DNA from: Thermodesulfovibrionia bacterium
GTDB lineage: Bacteria > Nitrospirota > Thermodesulfovibrionia > UBA6902
Direction: 5' to 3'
DNA: 64,000 nucleotides
NCBI GenBank assembly: GCA_020053105.1
Contig: JAGVNU010000085.1
Coordinates: 62,001 to 126,000 of the forward strand
In this document: in pieces, positions 14,439 to 24,094 of the stretch
Numbering within the stretch: position 1 is the stretch's first letter
How the letters are laid out: every line of letters begins with the position of its first letter
Program-made: the position numbers and the translations under genes
Notes under the pieces: model-generated
Seen by the model: only the letters and a program-made list of their open reading frames with translations
Databases searched by the model: none
Told to the model about the DNA's origin: nothing

Positions 14439-16931
14439 ATGACTGATGCGAGAAAAAATGACTATTTCCGTCAGGAAAGAAGAGATGTGGAGACCCTTGT
14501 CCCCAAAGATGCGCTTAAAATACTGGACGTGGGCTGTGGAGAAGGCATCCTTGGCCGAAGACTTTTAGCAAAGGGAGCGCGTGAAGTCATCGGAATCGAG
14601 CTTACTCCTGATGTATGTGAAAGGGCTAAAAATAATCTTACAGGAGTACTATGCGGAAATGTTGAAAAAATTGATCTTTCTTTTGACGAGGGATATTTTG
14701 ACTGCATGATATTTGCAGACATTCTTGAGCACCTGATTGACCCGCTATCCATGTTGAAAAAACTAAGAAATAACCTTTCCGGGTCAGGTGTTGTCGTTGC
14801 GAGCATTCCAAATGTCAGATATTATGGAATTTTAAGTATGCTGGCGCAGGGTCGCTGGAAGTATGAAGACTTCGGCATTCTTGATAGGACCCATGTAAGA
14901 TTTTTTACCAAGATAGAGATAGATACACTCTTTAGAGACGCAGGATATGAGATAACGGGGATGACTGAGAATATTGATCCTGTTTATAAACGTCTCAGTG
15001 ATCCGTATTCAGGAGAAATAACTTTTGGCAGGGTCACACTAAGAGGTCTTTCTCCAGAGGAGATACGGGACCTCTTTGTGGTTCAATATATTATAAGGGC
15101 ACAGAAATCCGGGCATGAATCAGACAAGGCCGATAAAACTATAAATATGGCGATTAAGTCAGGAAACCTTGAGGAGGCAAAAGGGACAATTGAAAGCTAT
15201 CTGGAGCTTCATCCTGCAGATATGAATATGCTATATAAACACGCAGAGGTCTGCTGTAACCTTGGATGCAAGGATGAAGCCGTGGTGAGTCTTCGAAAAA
15301 TACTGCTCTTCCATCCTGAAAGAGAGGACGCTGTAAATCTATTGGAATCTATAATAGGGAATAAGAAAAATGATGTTACTCCTGATGCTCCCAAACAAAT
15401 GCAGGATACCGGACCTTCAGAAAAAATATCTGAAAGGAAGATTAAGAAGGTTGCTATCGTCAGGGGAGCAAGCCTTAACAAGTGGGAGATGCAGAATTAT
15501 GAGCCTCTCATGGACATATATGATATTACTGCATACACAACTTCACAAACATATTTTGACATCAGCAATATTAAACTGCCTATTGTCCGGCTTCCCTTTC
15601 AGACCCAGGGCCTTTTATTGGATATGCAGGGATTGGAAGAGCAGCTTGCTGACAAGGATATTGTTTTTTCCGCGGATATTACTTATAAGTTCTCGGCCCA
15701 GGCTGTTGAGGCAAAGCGCAGGCACGGTTGTAAAGTTGTATGCCTGGAATGGGAAAATATCCCCTTTAATTATGAAGAATATGATGAAGTTAGAAACATA
15801 AAAGAAACAGTTAGAAACGGCGCTGATCATTTTATCGCGGTGACTGAAAGGGCCAAAGAGGCGCTTGTGCTTGAAGGAGTGCATGAGGATAAGATTGACG
15901 TCATTCCAATGGGGATAGATCTGTCACGTTTCAGACCTGACAAGACCGATGCCCGTGACTATCGCAGGAAACTCGGGATACGTGATAATGAGGTAGTTGT
16001 TGTTTACATCGGAAGAATGGTCTGGGAGAAGGGCATATATGATTTTGTTCATGCAGCTGCCCGAATACTGCGGGACGGGTCTATGCAGACCATCCCGTTA
16101 AGGTTTATCATGGCAGGCAGCGGAAAGGAACTTGAAGCCCTGCGTGAACGGGCCGCAGGACTGGGGATATTAAGCAATATGATCTTTATCGAAAACATAC
16201 CATATGAAGACATGCATAAAATGCATAATCTTGCGGATATCTTTGTCTTACCCAGCATCCCGGTAAAAAACTGGCAGGAGCAGTTCGGCATGGTGCTCAT
16301 AGAGAGTATGGCATGCGGGAAGCCTGTCATCTCAACTCTCTCCGGGTCGATTCCTGAAGTTGTCGGAGACGCAGGCATGTTAGTTCAGCCCAATGACCAC
16401 CTGTCACTTTATGAGGCAATGAAGAGACTGTTAACTGATAAAGGTCTTAGGGACAAATTAGGTAATATAGCGTTTGCAAGGGCACGGGAGCGGTTCGATT
16501 CACGGAAAAATTCTGAAAAATTCAGGGTGGTATTTGAGAAGGTCATGTCCCGTAAAACGCGAGAGGACAATCTGAGGGAAGCGTATATTCTGGGATTGGA
16601 ACGATGGGAAACTGGAGACCGGGAAGAAGGATTTGATATGGTATGCAGGACATTTATGGAAGATCCGGACAGAAAGGACGTTCTGGATTCGATTGTCCGG
16701 ATGGGAAGTGAATTAAAAAAACATGAAGAGGTAGATAAATCGTTAAGGGAATATCTGACCTATCATCCAGCCGATCTGGAAGTATTGACGTCTCTTTCAG
16801 AAACGCTTTTTCATCTCGGGAAACCTGAACAGGCGGAGGAGGAGCTGAGAAAAGTCTTCATATTTGACCCTGCCAACAGTCGTGCCTCTGTAATATTGGA
16901 TGAGATAAAAAAAATAGCGAGTGATGTGTAA
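14439..16931 (+). CDS. Multidomain methyltransferase - GT4 glycosyltransferase with TPR segments
   Basis: About 830 aa. An N-terminal class I SAM methyltransferase (motif I LDVGCGEG near residue 27, then FADILEHLIDP) is followed by a TPR-like linker (about 235-310). A GT-B glycosyltransferase of family 4 follows (VVYIGRMVWEKGIYDFVHAA, then EQFGMVLIESMACGKPVISTLSGSIPEVVGDAG, roughly 520-660), and a second TPR stretch forms the C-terminus. I start it at ATG 14439 because GGAGGGG at 14424-14430 is well spaced; a TTG at 14418 is in frame but overlaps that site. It lies between fliS and a Maf-like gene, which suggests glycan assembly on flagellin. Donor and acceptor cannot be read from the sequence. 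Confidence 0.8.
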   Translation: MTDARKNDYFRQERRDVETLVPKDALKILDVGCGEGILGRRLLAKGAREVIGIELTPDVCERAKNNLTGVLCGNVEKIDLSFDEGYFDCMIFADILEHLIDPLSMLKKLRNNLSGSGVVVASIPNVRYYGILSMLAQGRWKYEDFGILDRTHVRFFTKIEIDTLFRDAGYEITGMTENIDPVYKRLSDPYSGEITFGRVTLRGLSPEEIRDLFVVQYIIRAQKSGHESDKADKTINMAIKSGNLEEAKGTIESYLELHPADMNMLYKHAEVCCNLGCKDEAVVSLRKILLFHPEREDAVNLLESIIGNKKNDVTPDAPKQMQDTGPSEKISERKIKKVAIVRGASLNKWEMQNYEPLMDIYDITAYTTSQTYFDISNIKLPIVRLPFQTQGLLLDMQGLEEQLADKDIVFSADITYKFSAQAVEAKRRHGCKVVCLEWENIPFNYEEYDEVRNIKETVRNGADHFIAVTERAKEALVLEGVHEDKIDVIPMGIDLSRFRPDKTDARDYRRKLGIRDNEVVVVYIGRMVWEKGIYDFVHAAARILRDGSMQTIPLRFIMAGSGKELEALRERAAGLGILSNMIFIENIPYEDMHKMHNLADIFVLPSIPVKNWQEQFGMVLIESMACGKPVISTLSGSIPEVVGDAGMLVQPNDHLSLYEAMKRLLTDKGLRDKLGNIAFARARERFDSRKNSEKFRVVFEKVMSRKTREDNLREAYILGLERWETGDREEGFDMVCRTFMEDPDRKDVLDSIVRMGSELKKHEEVDKSLREYLTYHPADLEVLTSLSETLFHLGKPEQAEEELRKVFIFDPANSRASVILDEIKKIASDV

Positions 16932-16956
16932 TGTGACAGGTGGCGAGTGACGGGGA

Positions 16957-19920
16957 ATGATTAATAAAGGGTATTCAGAGTTTGAGTGGGAGATAAAGCA
17001 GAGCAGATCGGGCGATTTGACTCTCATTTTAGGGGGCAGGGCGGTATACAGTTTGTATGACCCTCTAAAATACGCAGAGAACACGGCCCGCGCGCTTATC
17101 GAGAAAGCAGGATCGGAATCCTGTGACCATATAATAATCATCGGCCTTGGACTGGGTTATCTTCCCCGTGCCTTATACGACGCAGGTTTTAAAAGAATCA
17201 TCGTCTGGGAACCCTTCCCGGTTATGCAGGCATCATTTACATTATGCAGTGGAGGCTGGCGCGAAGCAGTAACCGTTGTACGTGATTACCACGAATTTGA
17301 TAAGGCCGTCCTGCGCTTTGCCGGAAGAGGTTCGAAACCGAAACTGATCATTCATCCGGGGTATGATATTTTCTGTCGTCTTGAACACAGGCTTGCCGTT
17401 CAAACCCTTGAACGGATTTATAACGCCAGAAATAAAGAATCTTATGTCATAAGCCGGAGGTCCCTTCAAGCGCTGGTCCGTCTGCCCTTTCTTGGAACTA
17501 TCAGGGAATTCGAGGACGTGTATAAAGGCAGGAGGGCCGTTCTCGCCAATCCGGGACCGGGCCTGAAGCAGTGCGTTCAGGTATTGAAAGGCGCTTATGA
17601 CAGCATAGTGTTTGCATCACTCCAGTCTGCTGCATATCTTCAGAAAAACGGGATAAGAGTGAATTATATAGTCTGCGCAGACCCCAAAGACATGTCTCCT
17701 TTTACTGCCGAATGCAATGACGACTTTGACGCCTTTTTTGCAGAGACGAGCATTGATCCCGGCACGCTTGACTGGAAAAAGGACAAGACATTCTTCTTTC
17801 ACTTCAAATCCGGACAGGCACATGAAAAGCTCTGGGAGCAGGCCCAATTGCCTGTGATAGAAGAACCTACGTCATCGGTATCTGAAGTCATGTTGCTGAT
17901 AGCGGATTATATGGGCTTTGATGAGATATATTGTCTCGGTATGGATTTCTGCTGGAAGGAAGACAGGTATACCTGCCGGACCAAATATAAATATGATGAT
18001 GACGCCAGGATTAACGATATGGCGTCATGTTTTCAACTGTCCGCATCGGACAACCAGATAGTCACTACTCAGTCCCTGTATTTTCACGGGGCCCGCTTTA
18101 TGCAGCATAAGTGTTCTGAATTAAGCAGCAAGGGGAAGGATGTCTATCAGATAGAAGGCGGTCTCACATTTAATCCTGCCGGTGTACTTACCGTTGACGA
18201 ATTAGGGAAGAAATTGCATTCGGGGAGGGGGGCGGCGGCGGTTAATATCGCAAACCGGCAATCCCCCATAACAATTGAGCAGGTTGAGCATTTATTGAAT
18301 GAGATAAAACTTGGGAGAACGGTCAGCAGACAGACGCTGAATGAAGACGGGAAGATATGGCCCTTTCTGCAGGCGATTCCGGCTGAAGAACTTCCTTCAG
18401 CATGTGACAGAGCAATAAATAAATTGAGAAGCGCACACATCATGGCGCGACAGCCTCAGTCGAAGGACGCCGATATTCTGTTACATATCGGACTCTCACA
18501 TCTGCAATATGAAGAGCTTCACGATGCAGAAACGGCCATACGGAAAGTGATCGAACTCAAGCCGGGTGATGCCCTGGCCTATAGTTCTCTGGGCAATGTG
18601 TTAAAACGCCTCGAAAGGTTTGAAGAGGCCATTGCATGTCATGAACGCGCTGTTTCTTTAATGCCTGTATCTGCGGAAGCGCGCTCCAATCTGGCATCTG
18701 CATATCTTTCTTGGGGGAAAATTAATTTGGCCGTAGACGAATACCGCAAGGCCATCGGCATTCAGCCGGACCTTCCGCAACTGCATTACAATCTTGGTAC
18801 AGCCTTGCAAAAAGGACAACGGTATGAAGACGCATGCTCCTGTTTCCGACATACATTAAAACTTGATCCTGACCATGTACATGCGATGATGAACCTGGGC
18901 ACGTCGTTAAAGGCACTTGGCCGGCTGGATGAAGCCATTGCCTGTCTTAGACGCGCTACGGAGATCACTCCTGATTTTGCCGACGCACACTGGAACCTTG
19001 CACTCACTTTATTGCTTTCGGGCGACTATCTCAATGGTTGGAAAGAATACGAATGGCGACTCAAGATACCCGATATCCCTGTTAGAAAATTTCATCAGCC
19101 GATCTGGGACGGCTCTGTTCAGCCGGACAGTACATTGCTGATACATGCTGAACAGGGAATGGGCGATGTCATCCAGTTTGTCCGTTACGCAGATCTCGCC
19201 CGGAAAATTGTGGGGCATGTGATCCTTGACTGCCATACGCCTTTGATGAGGCTCTTTTCCGGTATGAATGGAGTTGACCAGGTCATGTCCACAGGACAGC
19301 CGCTGCCCATGTTTGATATTCATATTCCCCTGTTAAGCCTGCCGGGAGTTCTTGGGGCTGCGCCCGAGAATATCCCGAATGATATGCCATACTTGAAAGC
19401 TGATGCCGTGTTAATCGATAATTGGCGTAGTAAAATCAAAACGGAGAAATACATTGTCGGTTTGGTCTGGGCAGGGAACCCGAGGCATGAAGATGATCAC
19501 AATCGATCAATTAAACTGTCCGCATTTGCCTGCCTGCTGAAACTGTCTGAAGTGACGTTCTGCAGCCTTCAAAAAGAGAGCTCGGAGGTCCGATCAATTG
19601 ACGGGCTGGAAGGCGTTGACCTGATCAATGCAGGTCCTGAACTGACGGACTTTGCCGATACCGCAGCCCTGATTGCTAACCTGGATTTGATAATATCAGT
19701 CGATACGGCTGTCGCTCATCTCGCGGGCGCCATGGGAAAGCCGGTATGGCTGCTGCTGCCCTTTGCCCCTGACTGGCGCTGGATGCTTGGCCGTGATGAT
19801 ACGCCCTGGTATCCGACTATGAGAATATTCAGGCAGTCAAAGTCAGGGGATTGGGATGGTGTGCTGAAGGAGGTTGGGCAGGAATTAAAAAAGAAATGCC
19901 AGCTGTCTCAAATAAGTTAG
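16957..19920 (+). CDS. Maf/DUF115-like flagellin glycosyltransferase fused to TPRs and a GT9-like domain
   Basis: 987 aa. The N-terminal half has the motility-accessory-factor/MptE-like fold: HIIIIGLGLGYLPRALYDAG near residue 50, then RRAVLANPGPGLKQCVQVLKG near 190 and a SLQSAAYLQKNGIRVNYIVCADP segment. About five TPRs follow (roughly residues 500-680). The C-terminus (LLIHAEQGMGDVIQFVRYADLARKI, then ISVDTAVAHLAGAMGKPVWLLLP) is a heptosyltransferase-like GT9 module common after TPRs. Maf proteins transfer nonulosonic acids such as pseudaminic or legionaminic acid to flagellin; that specificity is inferred. It starts 25 nt after the previous gene, across a GTGAC-type repeat. Confidence 0.78.
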   Translation: MINKGYSEFEWEIKQSRSGDLTLILGGRAVYSLYDPLKYAENTARALIEKAGSESCDHIIIIGLGLGYLPRALYDAGFKRIIVWEPFPVMQASFTLCSGGWREAVTVVRDYHEFDKAVLRFAGRGSKPKLIIHPGYDIFCRLEHRLAVQTLERIYNARNKESYVISRRSLQALVRLPFLGTIREFEDVYKGRRAVLANPGPGLKQCVQVLKGAYDSIVFASLQSAAYLQKNGIRVNYIVCADPKDMSPFTAECNDDFDAFFAETSIDPGTLDWKKDKTFFFHFKSGQAHEKLWEQAQLPVIEEPTSSVSEVMLLIADYMGFDEIYCLGMDFCWKEDRYTCRTKYKYDDDARINDMASCFQLSASDNQIVTTQSLYFHGARFMQHKCSELSSKGKDVYQIEGGLTFNPAGVLTVDELGKKLHSGRGAAAVNIANRQSPITIEQVEHLLNEIKLGRTVSRQTLNEDGKIWPFLQAIPAEELPSACDRAINKLRSAHIMARQPQSKDADILLHIGLSHLQYEELHDAETAIRKVIELKPGDALAYSSLGNVLKRLERFEEAIACHERAVSLMPVSAEARSNLASAYLSWGKINLAVDEYRKAIGIQPDLPQLHYNLGTALQKGQRYEDACSCFRHTLKLDPDHVHAMMNLGTSLKALGRLDEAIACLRRATEITPDFADAHWNLALTLLLSGDYLNGWKEYEWRLKIPDIPVRKFHQPIWDGSVQPDSTLLIHAEQGMGDVIQFVRYADLARKIVGHVILDCHTPLMRLFSGMNGVDQVMSTGQPLPMFDIHIPLLSLPGVLGAAPENIPNDMPYLKADAVLIDNWRSKIKTEKYIVGLVWAGNPRHEDDHNRSIKLSAFACLLKLSEVTFCSLQKESSEVRSIDGLEGVDLINAGPELTDFADTAALIANLDLIISVDTAVAHLAGAMGKPVWLLLPFAPDWRWMLGRDDTPWYPTMRIFRQSKSGDWDGVLKEVGQELKKKCQLSQIS

Positions 19921-20143
19921 AAAATGCCTGGACGATTTCAGATATAATTCCCCGTTTCGCATCTACTGTATTTGCCTTGCCTGAGGCATCTATCTTCTCA
20001 ATATCATTCAAATAGAATTGCAATTATATAAAACAGATCCACGATAAATTAAAGTAAATAATTAAATTGTCGTAATAGAAAATACCAGACACAGGTTTCG
20101 GCCTGATAATTAGTGGGAATTGATAAAAAGTATGGAGAGTAAA

Positions 20144-21145
20144 ATGACATTATGGAAAAGCATATTCCTGTTATGCATTTTTTTGCTTGCAGCATTATAC
20201 GGCTGTGAAACATTGAAATCGTCAAAGGCATTAATACCGATTAAAGAGTATGAAAGGATGCTGGTCGGCCGGATTGATGCCAATTATATAGGAACTGACC
20301 GCTGTCTTTCAGCATGCCACTCCCATGACAGGATAAGACGTGATTTCGAGGCGAGTACTATGGGCGTTCAAATGTCAGGCCAGTCTAATATGCCGCAGGT
20401 CAACTGTGAATCATGCCACGGTCCCGGCAGTCTTGCCGTGGAGAATGTAACTCCTGAACTTGTGGCCAAAGACGCTGCAGAAGCAAAAGAGACGGCATGT
20501 AAGTATGATACCTTTATCGATCTTAAAAACCTGCCTTCACAGGCGAAATCACTGCTGTGCCTGAGATGCCATTCTGAAAACGCGACCCTTAATCTTCACA
20601 ACTGGAATGCCGGAGCGCATGCACTGAGTGATGTTTCATGCTTTGACTGTCACAACGTGCATGCGGGCCCGAGTCTGATAACACAGCCGAAAGACACGAG
20701 GGATATGTGTCTGAAATGTCATCAGCAGCAGGCCGCGGAATTTTCGCTTCCGAGCCGCCATCCCCTCATGGAGAAAAAAATCTTCTGTACGGACTGCCAT
20801 GACCCTCATGGCACGGCAGGCGAAGGTTTATTAAAAGAGGATACACTGAAGGAAACGTGTACCCGCTGTCACGGGGAAAAAGAAGGACCTTACGCCTTTG
20901 AGCACGCTGACATAAATGATGACTGCGCCGCATGTCACAGCCCTCACGGCTCGGTCAATAACAATCTTCTTATAGTCAGGGAGCCTTTCCTTTGCCTGCA
21001 GTGTCATCAGGGGCATACTACTACAGACGATGCATCGACCAGGGTGTCAAAAGGCGCATATTACACTCGCTGCACCGATTGTCATTCACAGATACACGGC
21101 TCTGACCTGCCGTCTGCAAGCGGAAAGGGCATGTTCATAAATTAG
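20144..21145 (+). CDS. Decahaem c-type cytochrome lipoprotein, MtrA/DmsE-like
   Basis: 333 aa from ATG 20144 (GGAGAG upstream; in-frame TTG 20120 and ATG 20132 are less well placed). The signal segment ends in a lipobox (LYGC, Cys21). Nine CXXCH motifs plus one CX3CH (CLSACH, the first) give ten potential haems. The pattern of paired sites with distal His resembles MtrA, DmsE and PioA, which carry electrons through an outer-membrane barrel; the next gene encodes such a barrel. The lipobox predicts lipid anchoring, unlike Shewanella MtrA. No substrate can be deduced; extracellular iron or another insoluble acceptor or donor is an inference. Confidence 0.85.
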   Translation: MTLWKSIFLLCIFLLAALYGCETLKSSKALIPIKEYERMLVGRIDANYIGTDRCLSACHSHDRIRRDFEASTMGVQMSGQSNMPQVNCESCHGPGSLAVENVTPELVAKDAAEAKETACKYDTFIDLKNLPSQAKSLLCLRCHSENATLNLHNWNAGAHALSDVSCFDCHNVHAGPSLITQPKDTRDMCLKCHQQQAAEFSLPSRHPLMEKKIFCTDCHDPHGTAGEGLLKEDTLKETCTRCHGEKEGPYAFEHADINDDCAACHSPHGSVNNNLLIVREPFLCLQCHQGHTTTDDASTRVSKGAYYTRCTDCHSQIHGSDLPSASGKGMFIN

Positions 21146-21159
21146 ACATGAGGGCATAT

Positions 21160-23130
21160 ATGAGAAAAATAATATATTTAATGGTCCTGTCATTGTGCAT
21201 CATAAATAAAGGGTATGCCACCCAGGAAGACGACGATCTGAAACTTCTCGAGGAATTGGGGATTGCAGCGGAAGAGCCGGTCGAATATAAATATCCTGAT
21301 GTAGAACCTGAGGCAAACCTGTTTCTCGGCTACAGATTCATTGATACAAGCGGGCAGGAGCAGGGCTTCGAATATGAATATCTCAACGATTCCCCTGTGA
21401 TCGGAGGAGAGTACAGGTTATTTAACTATCCGCACAGGCTGCATGCAGACCTTGACCTTAAAAGTCATAAGGACTACCACGGGGATATTTTCTATGCTTA
21501 TGGGGACCTTTTTCTTACACGATGGGTTGACAACACGATCTTTCATAATCTGGATAATATTGAACTGATCAGCCCGGACCCCTCATCATCAACTTACAGG
21601 ATTGACCGTAAGGATGAGGACAAAGAATACGGAGTACGGACCGGCATGCACAGTTTACTACTGAGATTGAAAACCCCTGATTTCCCCGCCCACGCCTATT
21701 TCAGGGCATACCACGTTGAAAAGACCGGAGACTTCCAGCAGAGAAGCCTTTTGGGTTCCGGATATTACAATGATATTGAGCGCGCCACGCAGGAGAGGAA
21801 GATCAAATGGATGACAGGGACTTACGAAGTGGGTGCGAACAGCCATCTCGGACATGCCGACATTGAGATTTCACATATTGAAAAAAGGTTTGATGCAAAG
21901 GGCGATGACGTTATATTTGACTCATACGGGCCGAGCCTGCACCATCTGTCGGGAGGCACATTCCCGCATAATCAGATGCCTGAGCTTAAGGGCTCTGCAA
22001 ATGTAATAAAGGTCCATTCCAATTACAATGAAAGTGTCGTAGCGTCAGCTACTTTTTCCCTGAAAGAAAAAGAGAACAAGACGAGCGGAGCAAAGGCCGA
22101 CATATTCCACGCAGCCGGGTCTGTTCAATGGACACCACTGACGAGACTGACTTTCTTTATGAGGTATTTCCACACTGATACTGAAACGGACAATCCCGGC
22201 ACGGCGTCTATAACCGACGTAAACGGTAATGTGACGAACTACCCGGGGACAGTTAAGCCGTCTGTATCAAAGACTACCGATGCGATATCTGTTACCGGAA
22301 GGTACAACCCCGAACCGGGCGTAACGCTGAAGGTCAAATATTTATTCGAGAACACGGACAGGGACAATGCAGATGATTGGAATCTTAAGGAAACAACCAG
22401 GAAGAACACACTGGCATTATCTGCGGCCCTGAGGGTAATTAAGGGATTGGACCTTAGAACGGAATACGTTCACAAATCGATAGTCAAACCGTCATACAGC
22501 ACAGAGCCGGACTCTCTGGACAAAGGCACAGCGTCGATTTCCCTGACTCCTGTCCCGGGAGTAAACCTGTTTGTGAATTACATCATCTCCCGGGAGAAAA
22601 GGGAGGACCTGGATTTTTCAGAGACAGCGGATGCCAGGGACAGAAACACAAGGACTGATAACCTGATGGGAAGCGGCGTGTTTCGGCTGATGGACAACCT
22701 TTCAATGACAGCAGGCTATGCTTATATGCATTACAGGGTCAGACAGGATATTGTGTACGGTGATGTTCCAGTAATTGACAAGGATGTTCAGTACAAAGAC
22801 ATGGCCCATGTCTATTCAGCGTCACTTGATTACGCGCCGGTTGAAGAACTGAATATACTTGCGATTGTCACCCATGTGAGAAGCGCCGGTGATTTCTACC
22901 CCGGGAGCGCGGACCTGTTGAACCCTGTCTCGATATCATCATTCAGCAAACAGAAAATCAGGGAGACCGTTTACAGCCTGACCGGAGATTCTGAATGCAT
23001 GAACAGTCTTTCCTGCGGACTGGAATTATCCTACAGTGAAACAAGGGACGTCATTGATAATGATAACGACAGTAATCCTAACGGACATGCATATATAGTT
23101 ATGCTGAAATTCAGGAAGAAGCTGGAGTGA
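21160..23130 (+). CDS. MtrB/PioB-type outer-membrane beta-barrel
   Basis: 656 aa from ATG 21160 (GAGG six bases upstream; ATG 21148 is in frame). The signal peptide ends near NKGYA. After an acidic linker the body shows alternating hydrophobic strands and polar turns throughout (for example PEANLFLGYRFIDTSG, GVTLKVKYLFENTDRDNADDWN, LSMTAGYAYMHYRV), the pattern of a large barrel. The MtrB-like call rests on this, its size, and its position 14 nt after a decahaem MtrA-like gene. The N-terminal CXXC of Shewanella MtrB is absent. It would sheath the cytochrome and connect periplasm to surface. Confidence 0.78.
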   Translation: MRKIIYLMVLSLCIINKGYATQEDDDLKLLEELGIAAEEPVEYKYPDVEPEANLFLGYRFIDTSGQEQGFEYEYLNDSPVIGGEYRLFNYPHRLHADLDLKSHKDYHGDIFYAYGDLFLTRWVDNTIFHNLDNIELISPDPSSSTYRIDRKDEDKEYGVRTGMHSLLLRLKTPDFPAHAYFRAYHVEKTGDFQQRSLLGSGYYNDIERATQERKIKWMTGTYEVGANSHLGHADIEISHIEKRFDAKGDDVIFDSYGPSLHHLSGGTFPHNQMPELKGSANVIKVHSNYNESVVASATFSLKEKENKTSGAKADIFHAAGSVQWTPLTRLTFFMRYFHTDTETDNPGTASITDVNGNVTNYPGTVKPSVSKTTDAISVTGRYNPEPGVTLKVKYLFENTDRDNADDWNLKETTRKNTLALSAALRVIKGLDLRTEYVHKSIVKPSYSTEPDSLDKGTASISLTPVPGVNLFVNYIISREKREDLDFSETADARDRNTRTDNLMGSGVFRLMDNLSMTAGYAYMHYRVRQDIVYGDVPVIDKDVQYKDMAHVYSASLDYAPVEELNILAIVTHVRSAGDFYPGSADLLNPVSISSFSKQKIRETVYSLTGDSECMNSLSCGLELSYSETRDVIDNDNDSNPNGHAYIVMLKFRKKLE

Positions 23131-23137
23131 GATCAGA

Positions 23138-24037
23138 TTGAAAAGAAATATTTTATTTATAACGGTTGCGCTGGTCCTTATGGTTTTTGTTCAGCCTGCG
23201 TTTGCGAAAATCGTGGGCGTAATCATGACGGCTGACATAGATTACTACAGGAACATACATAAAGCCTTCACTGACGACATGGGAAAAGATGTCGAGATAG
23301 TGCTGCAGAAACCGACTCCAGACCCTATGTCATGGACCAATGCCGTACGTAAACTTACAGGCATAGGCGCGAGCGTGATTGTATGCTACGGGGCCCCAGC
23401 TACCCTGACCGCAATGAAGGAGACATCTGACATACCTATTATCTTCGCCGGTGTCTACGATCCTGATTCCATGAATATTTCAGGGAAGAACGCTGCTGGA
23501 GTAGCTTCGACCGTCCCGATAGATAAAATCATCAAGTCTCTGAACGAAATAAAGAAGATTTCAAAAATGGGAGTTATTTTCAGCAAGTCCGAGAAGGACA
23601 CCATCATCCAGGTGCGGGACATAAAAAAGAACGAGGGTCCAATGGGCTTCCAGTCTGTTTTGATAAGCGTCTCGGACAAGGTAAATAAAGATGAAATAAA
23701 GGGCGTCGACGCGCTTCTTGTCACAACATGCGCAGCCGGTATGTCAAATATCAAAGATATTATTGAAGCTGCCCGCAGAGACAAAATCCCGACCGCCACA
23801 TTGATAGGAGGCGGTGAGGACGGAGGCATCCTTTTGACGATCATGGCGGACCCGAAGGAGCAGGGTTCGGCAGCGGCTGAAATGGTAAAAAAAGTGCTTG
23901 CAGGCGCAAAGCCGGCGGAGCTGAAGGTCAAACAACCTAACATTATAAAAACCATTGTCAATATGAAAGAGGCAAAAGCGCTGGGACTTGTTGTCCCGTC
24001 CGGTGTATCGGGTTCAGCGGACAAGGTAATACAGTAG
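23138..24037 (+). CDS. Orphan ABC-type substrate-binding protein (ABC_sub_bind/TrpX-like)
   Basis: 299 aa, TTG start 7 nt after the barrel gene, with a signal peptide ending VQPAFA. The fold matches the ABC_sub_bind family: GVIMTADIDYYRNIHKAFTDDM, ASVIVCYGAPATLTAMKETSDIPIIFAGVYDP, then IPTATLIGGGEDGGILLTIMADPKEQGSAAAEMVKKVLAG. No permease or ATPase gene is near. A periplasmic ligand-sensing role is therefore as likely as transport, especially with a chemoreceptor gene in the same array. The ligand is unknown; relatives bind tryptophan or other small molecules. Confidence 0.82.
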   Translation: MKRNILFITVALVLMVFVQPAFAKIVGVIMTADIDYYRNIHKAFTDDMGKDVEIVLQKPTPDPMSWTNAVRKLTGIGASVIVCYGAPATLTAMKETSDIPIIFAGVYDPDSMNISGKNAAGVASTVPIDKIIKSLNEIKKISKMGVIFSKSEKDTIIQVRDIKKNEGPMGFQSVLISVSDKVNKDEIKGVDALLVTTCAAGMSNIKDIIEAARRDKIPTATLIGGGEDGGILLTIMADPKEQGSAAAEMVKKVLAGAKPAELKVKQPNIIKTIVNMKEAKALGLVVPSGVSGSADKVIQ

Positions 24038-24094
24038 ATGGAAAGGTTACTTAATACAGAGACTCGGCATTACAGTTGTAAGGGAGACAAGTTT

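Noticed and set aside
19896-20015. 39-codon ORF overlapping the end of the Maf-like gene
   Set aside because: No ribosome binding site, overlaps the end of a confident gene, no recognisable product.
20050-20076. Sigma-28-like TAAAGTAA-N11-GTCGTAAT before the cytochrome operon
   Set aside because: The -10 half matches only 4 of 8 positions and the region is AT-rich, so chance is likely; flagellar control of the operon is not supported.
23455-24024. Minus-strand 189-codon frame opposite the binding-protein gene
   Set aside because: Antisense shadow of a confident gene with no start signal.
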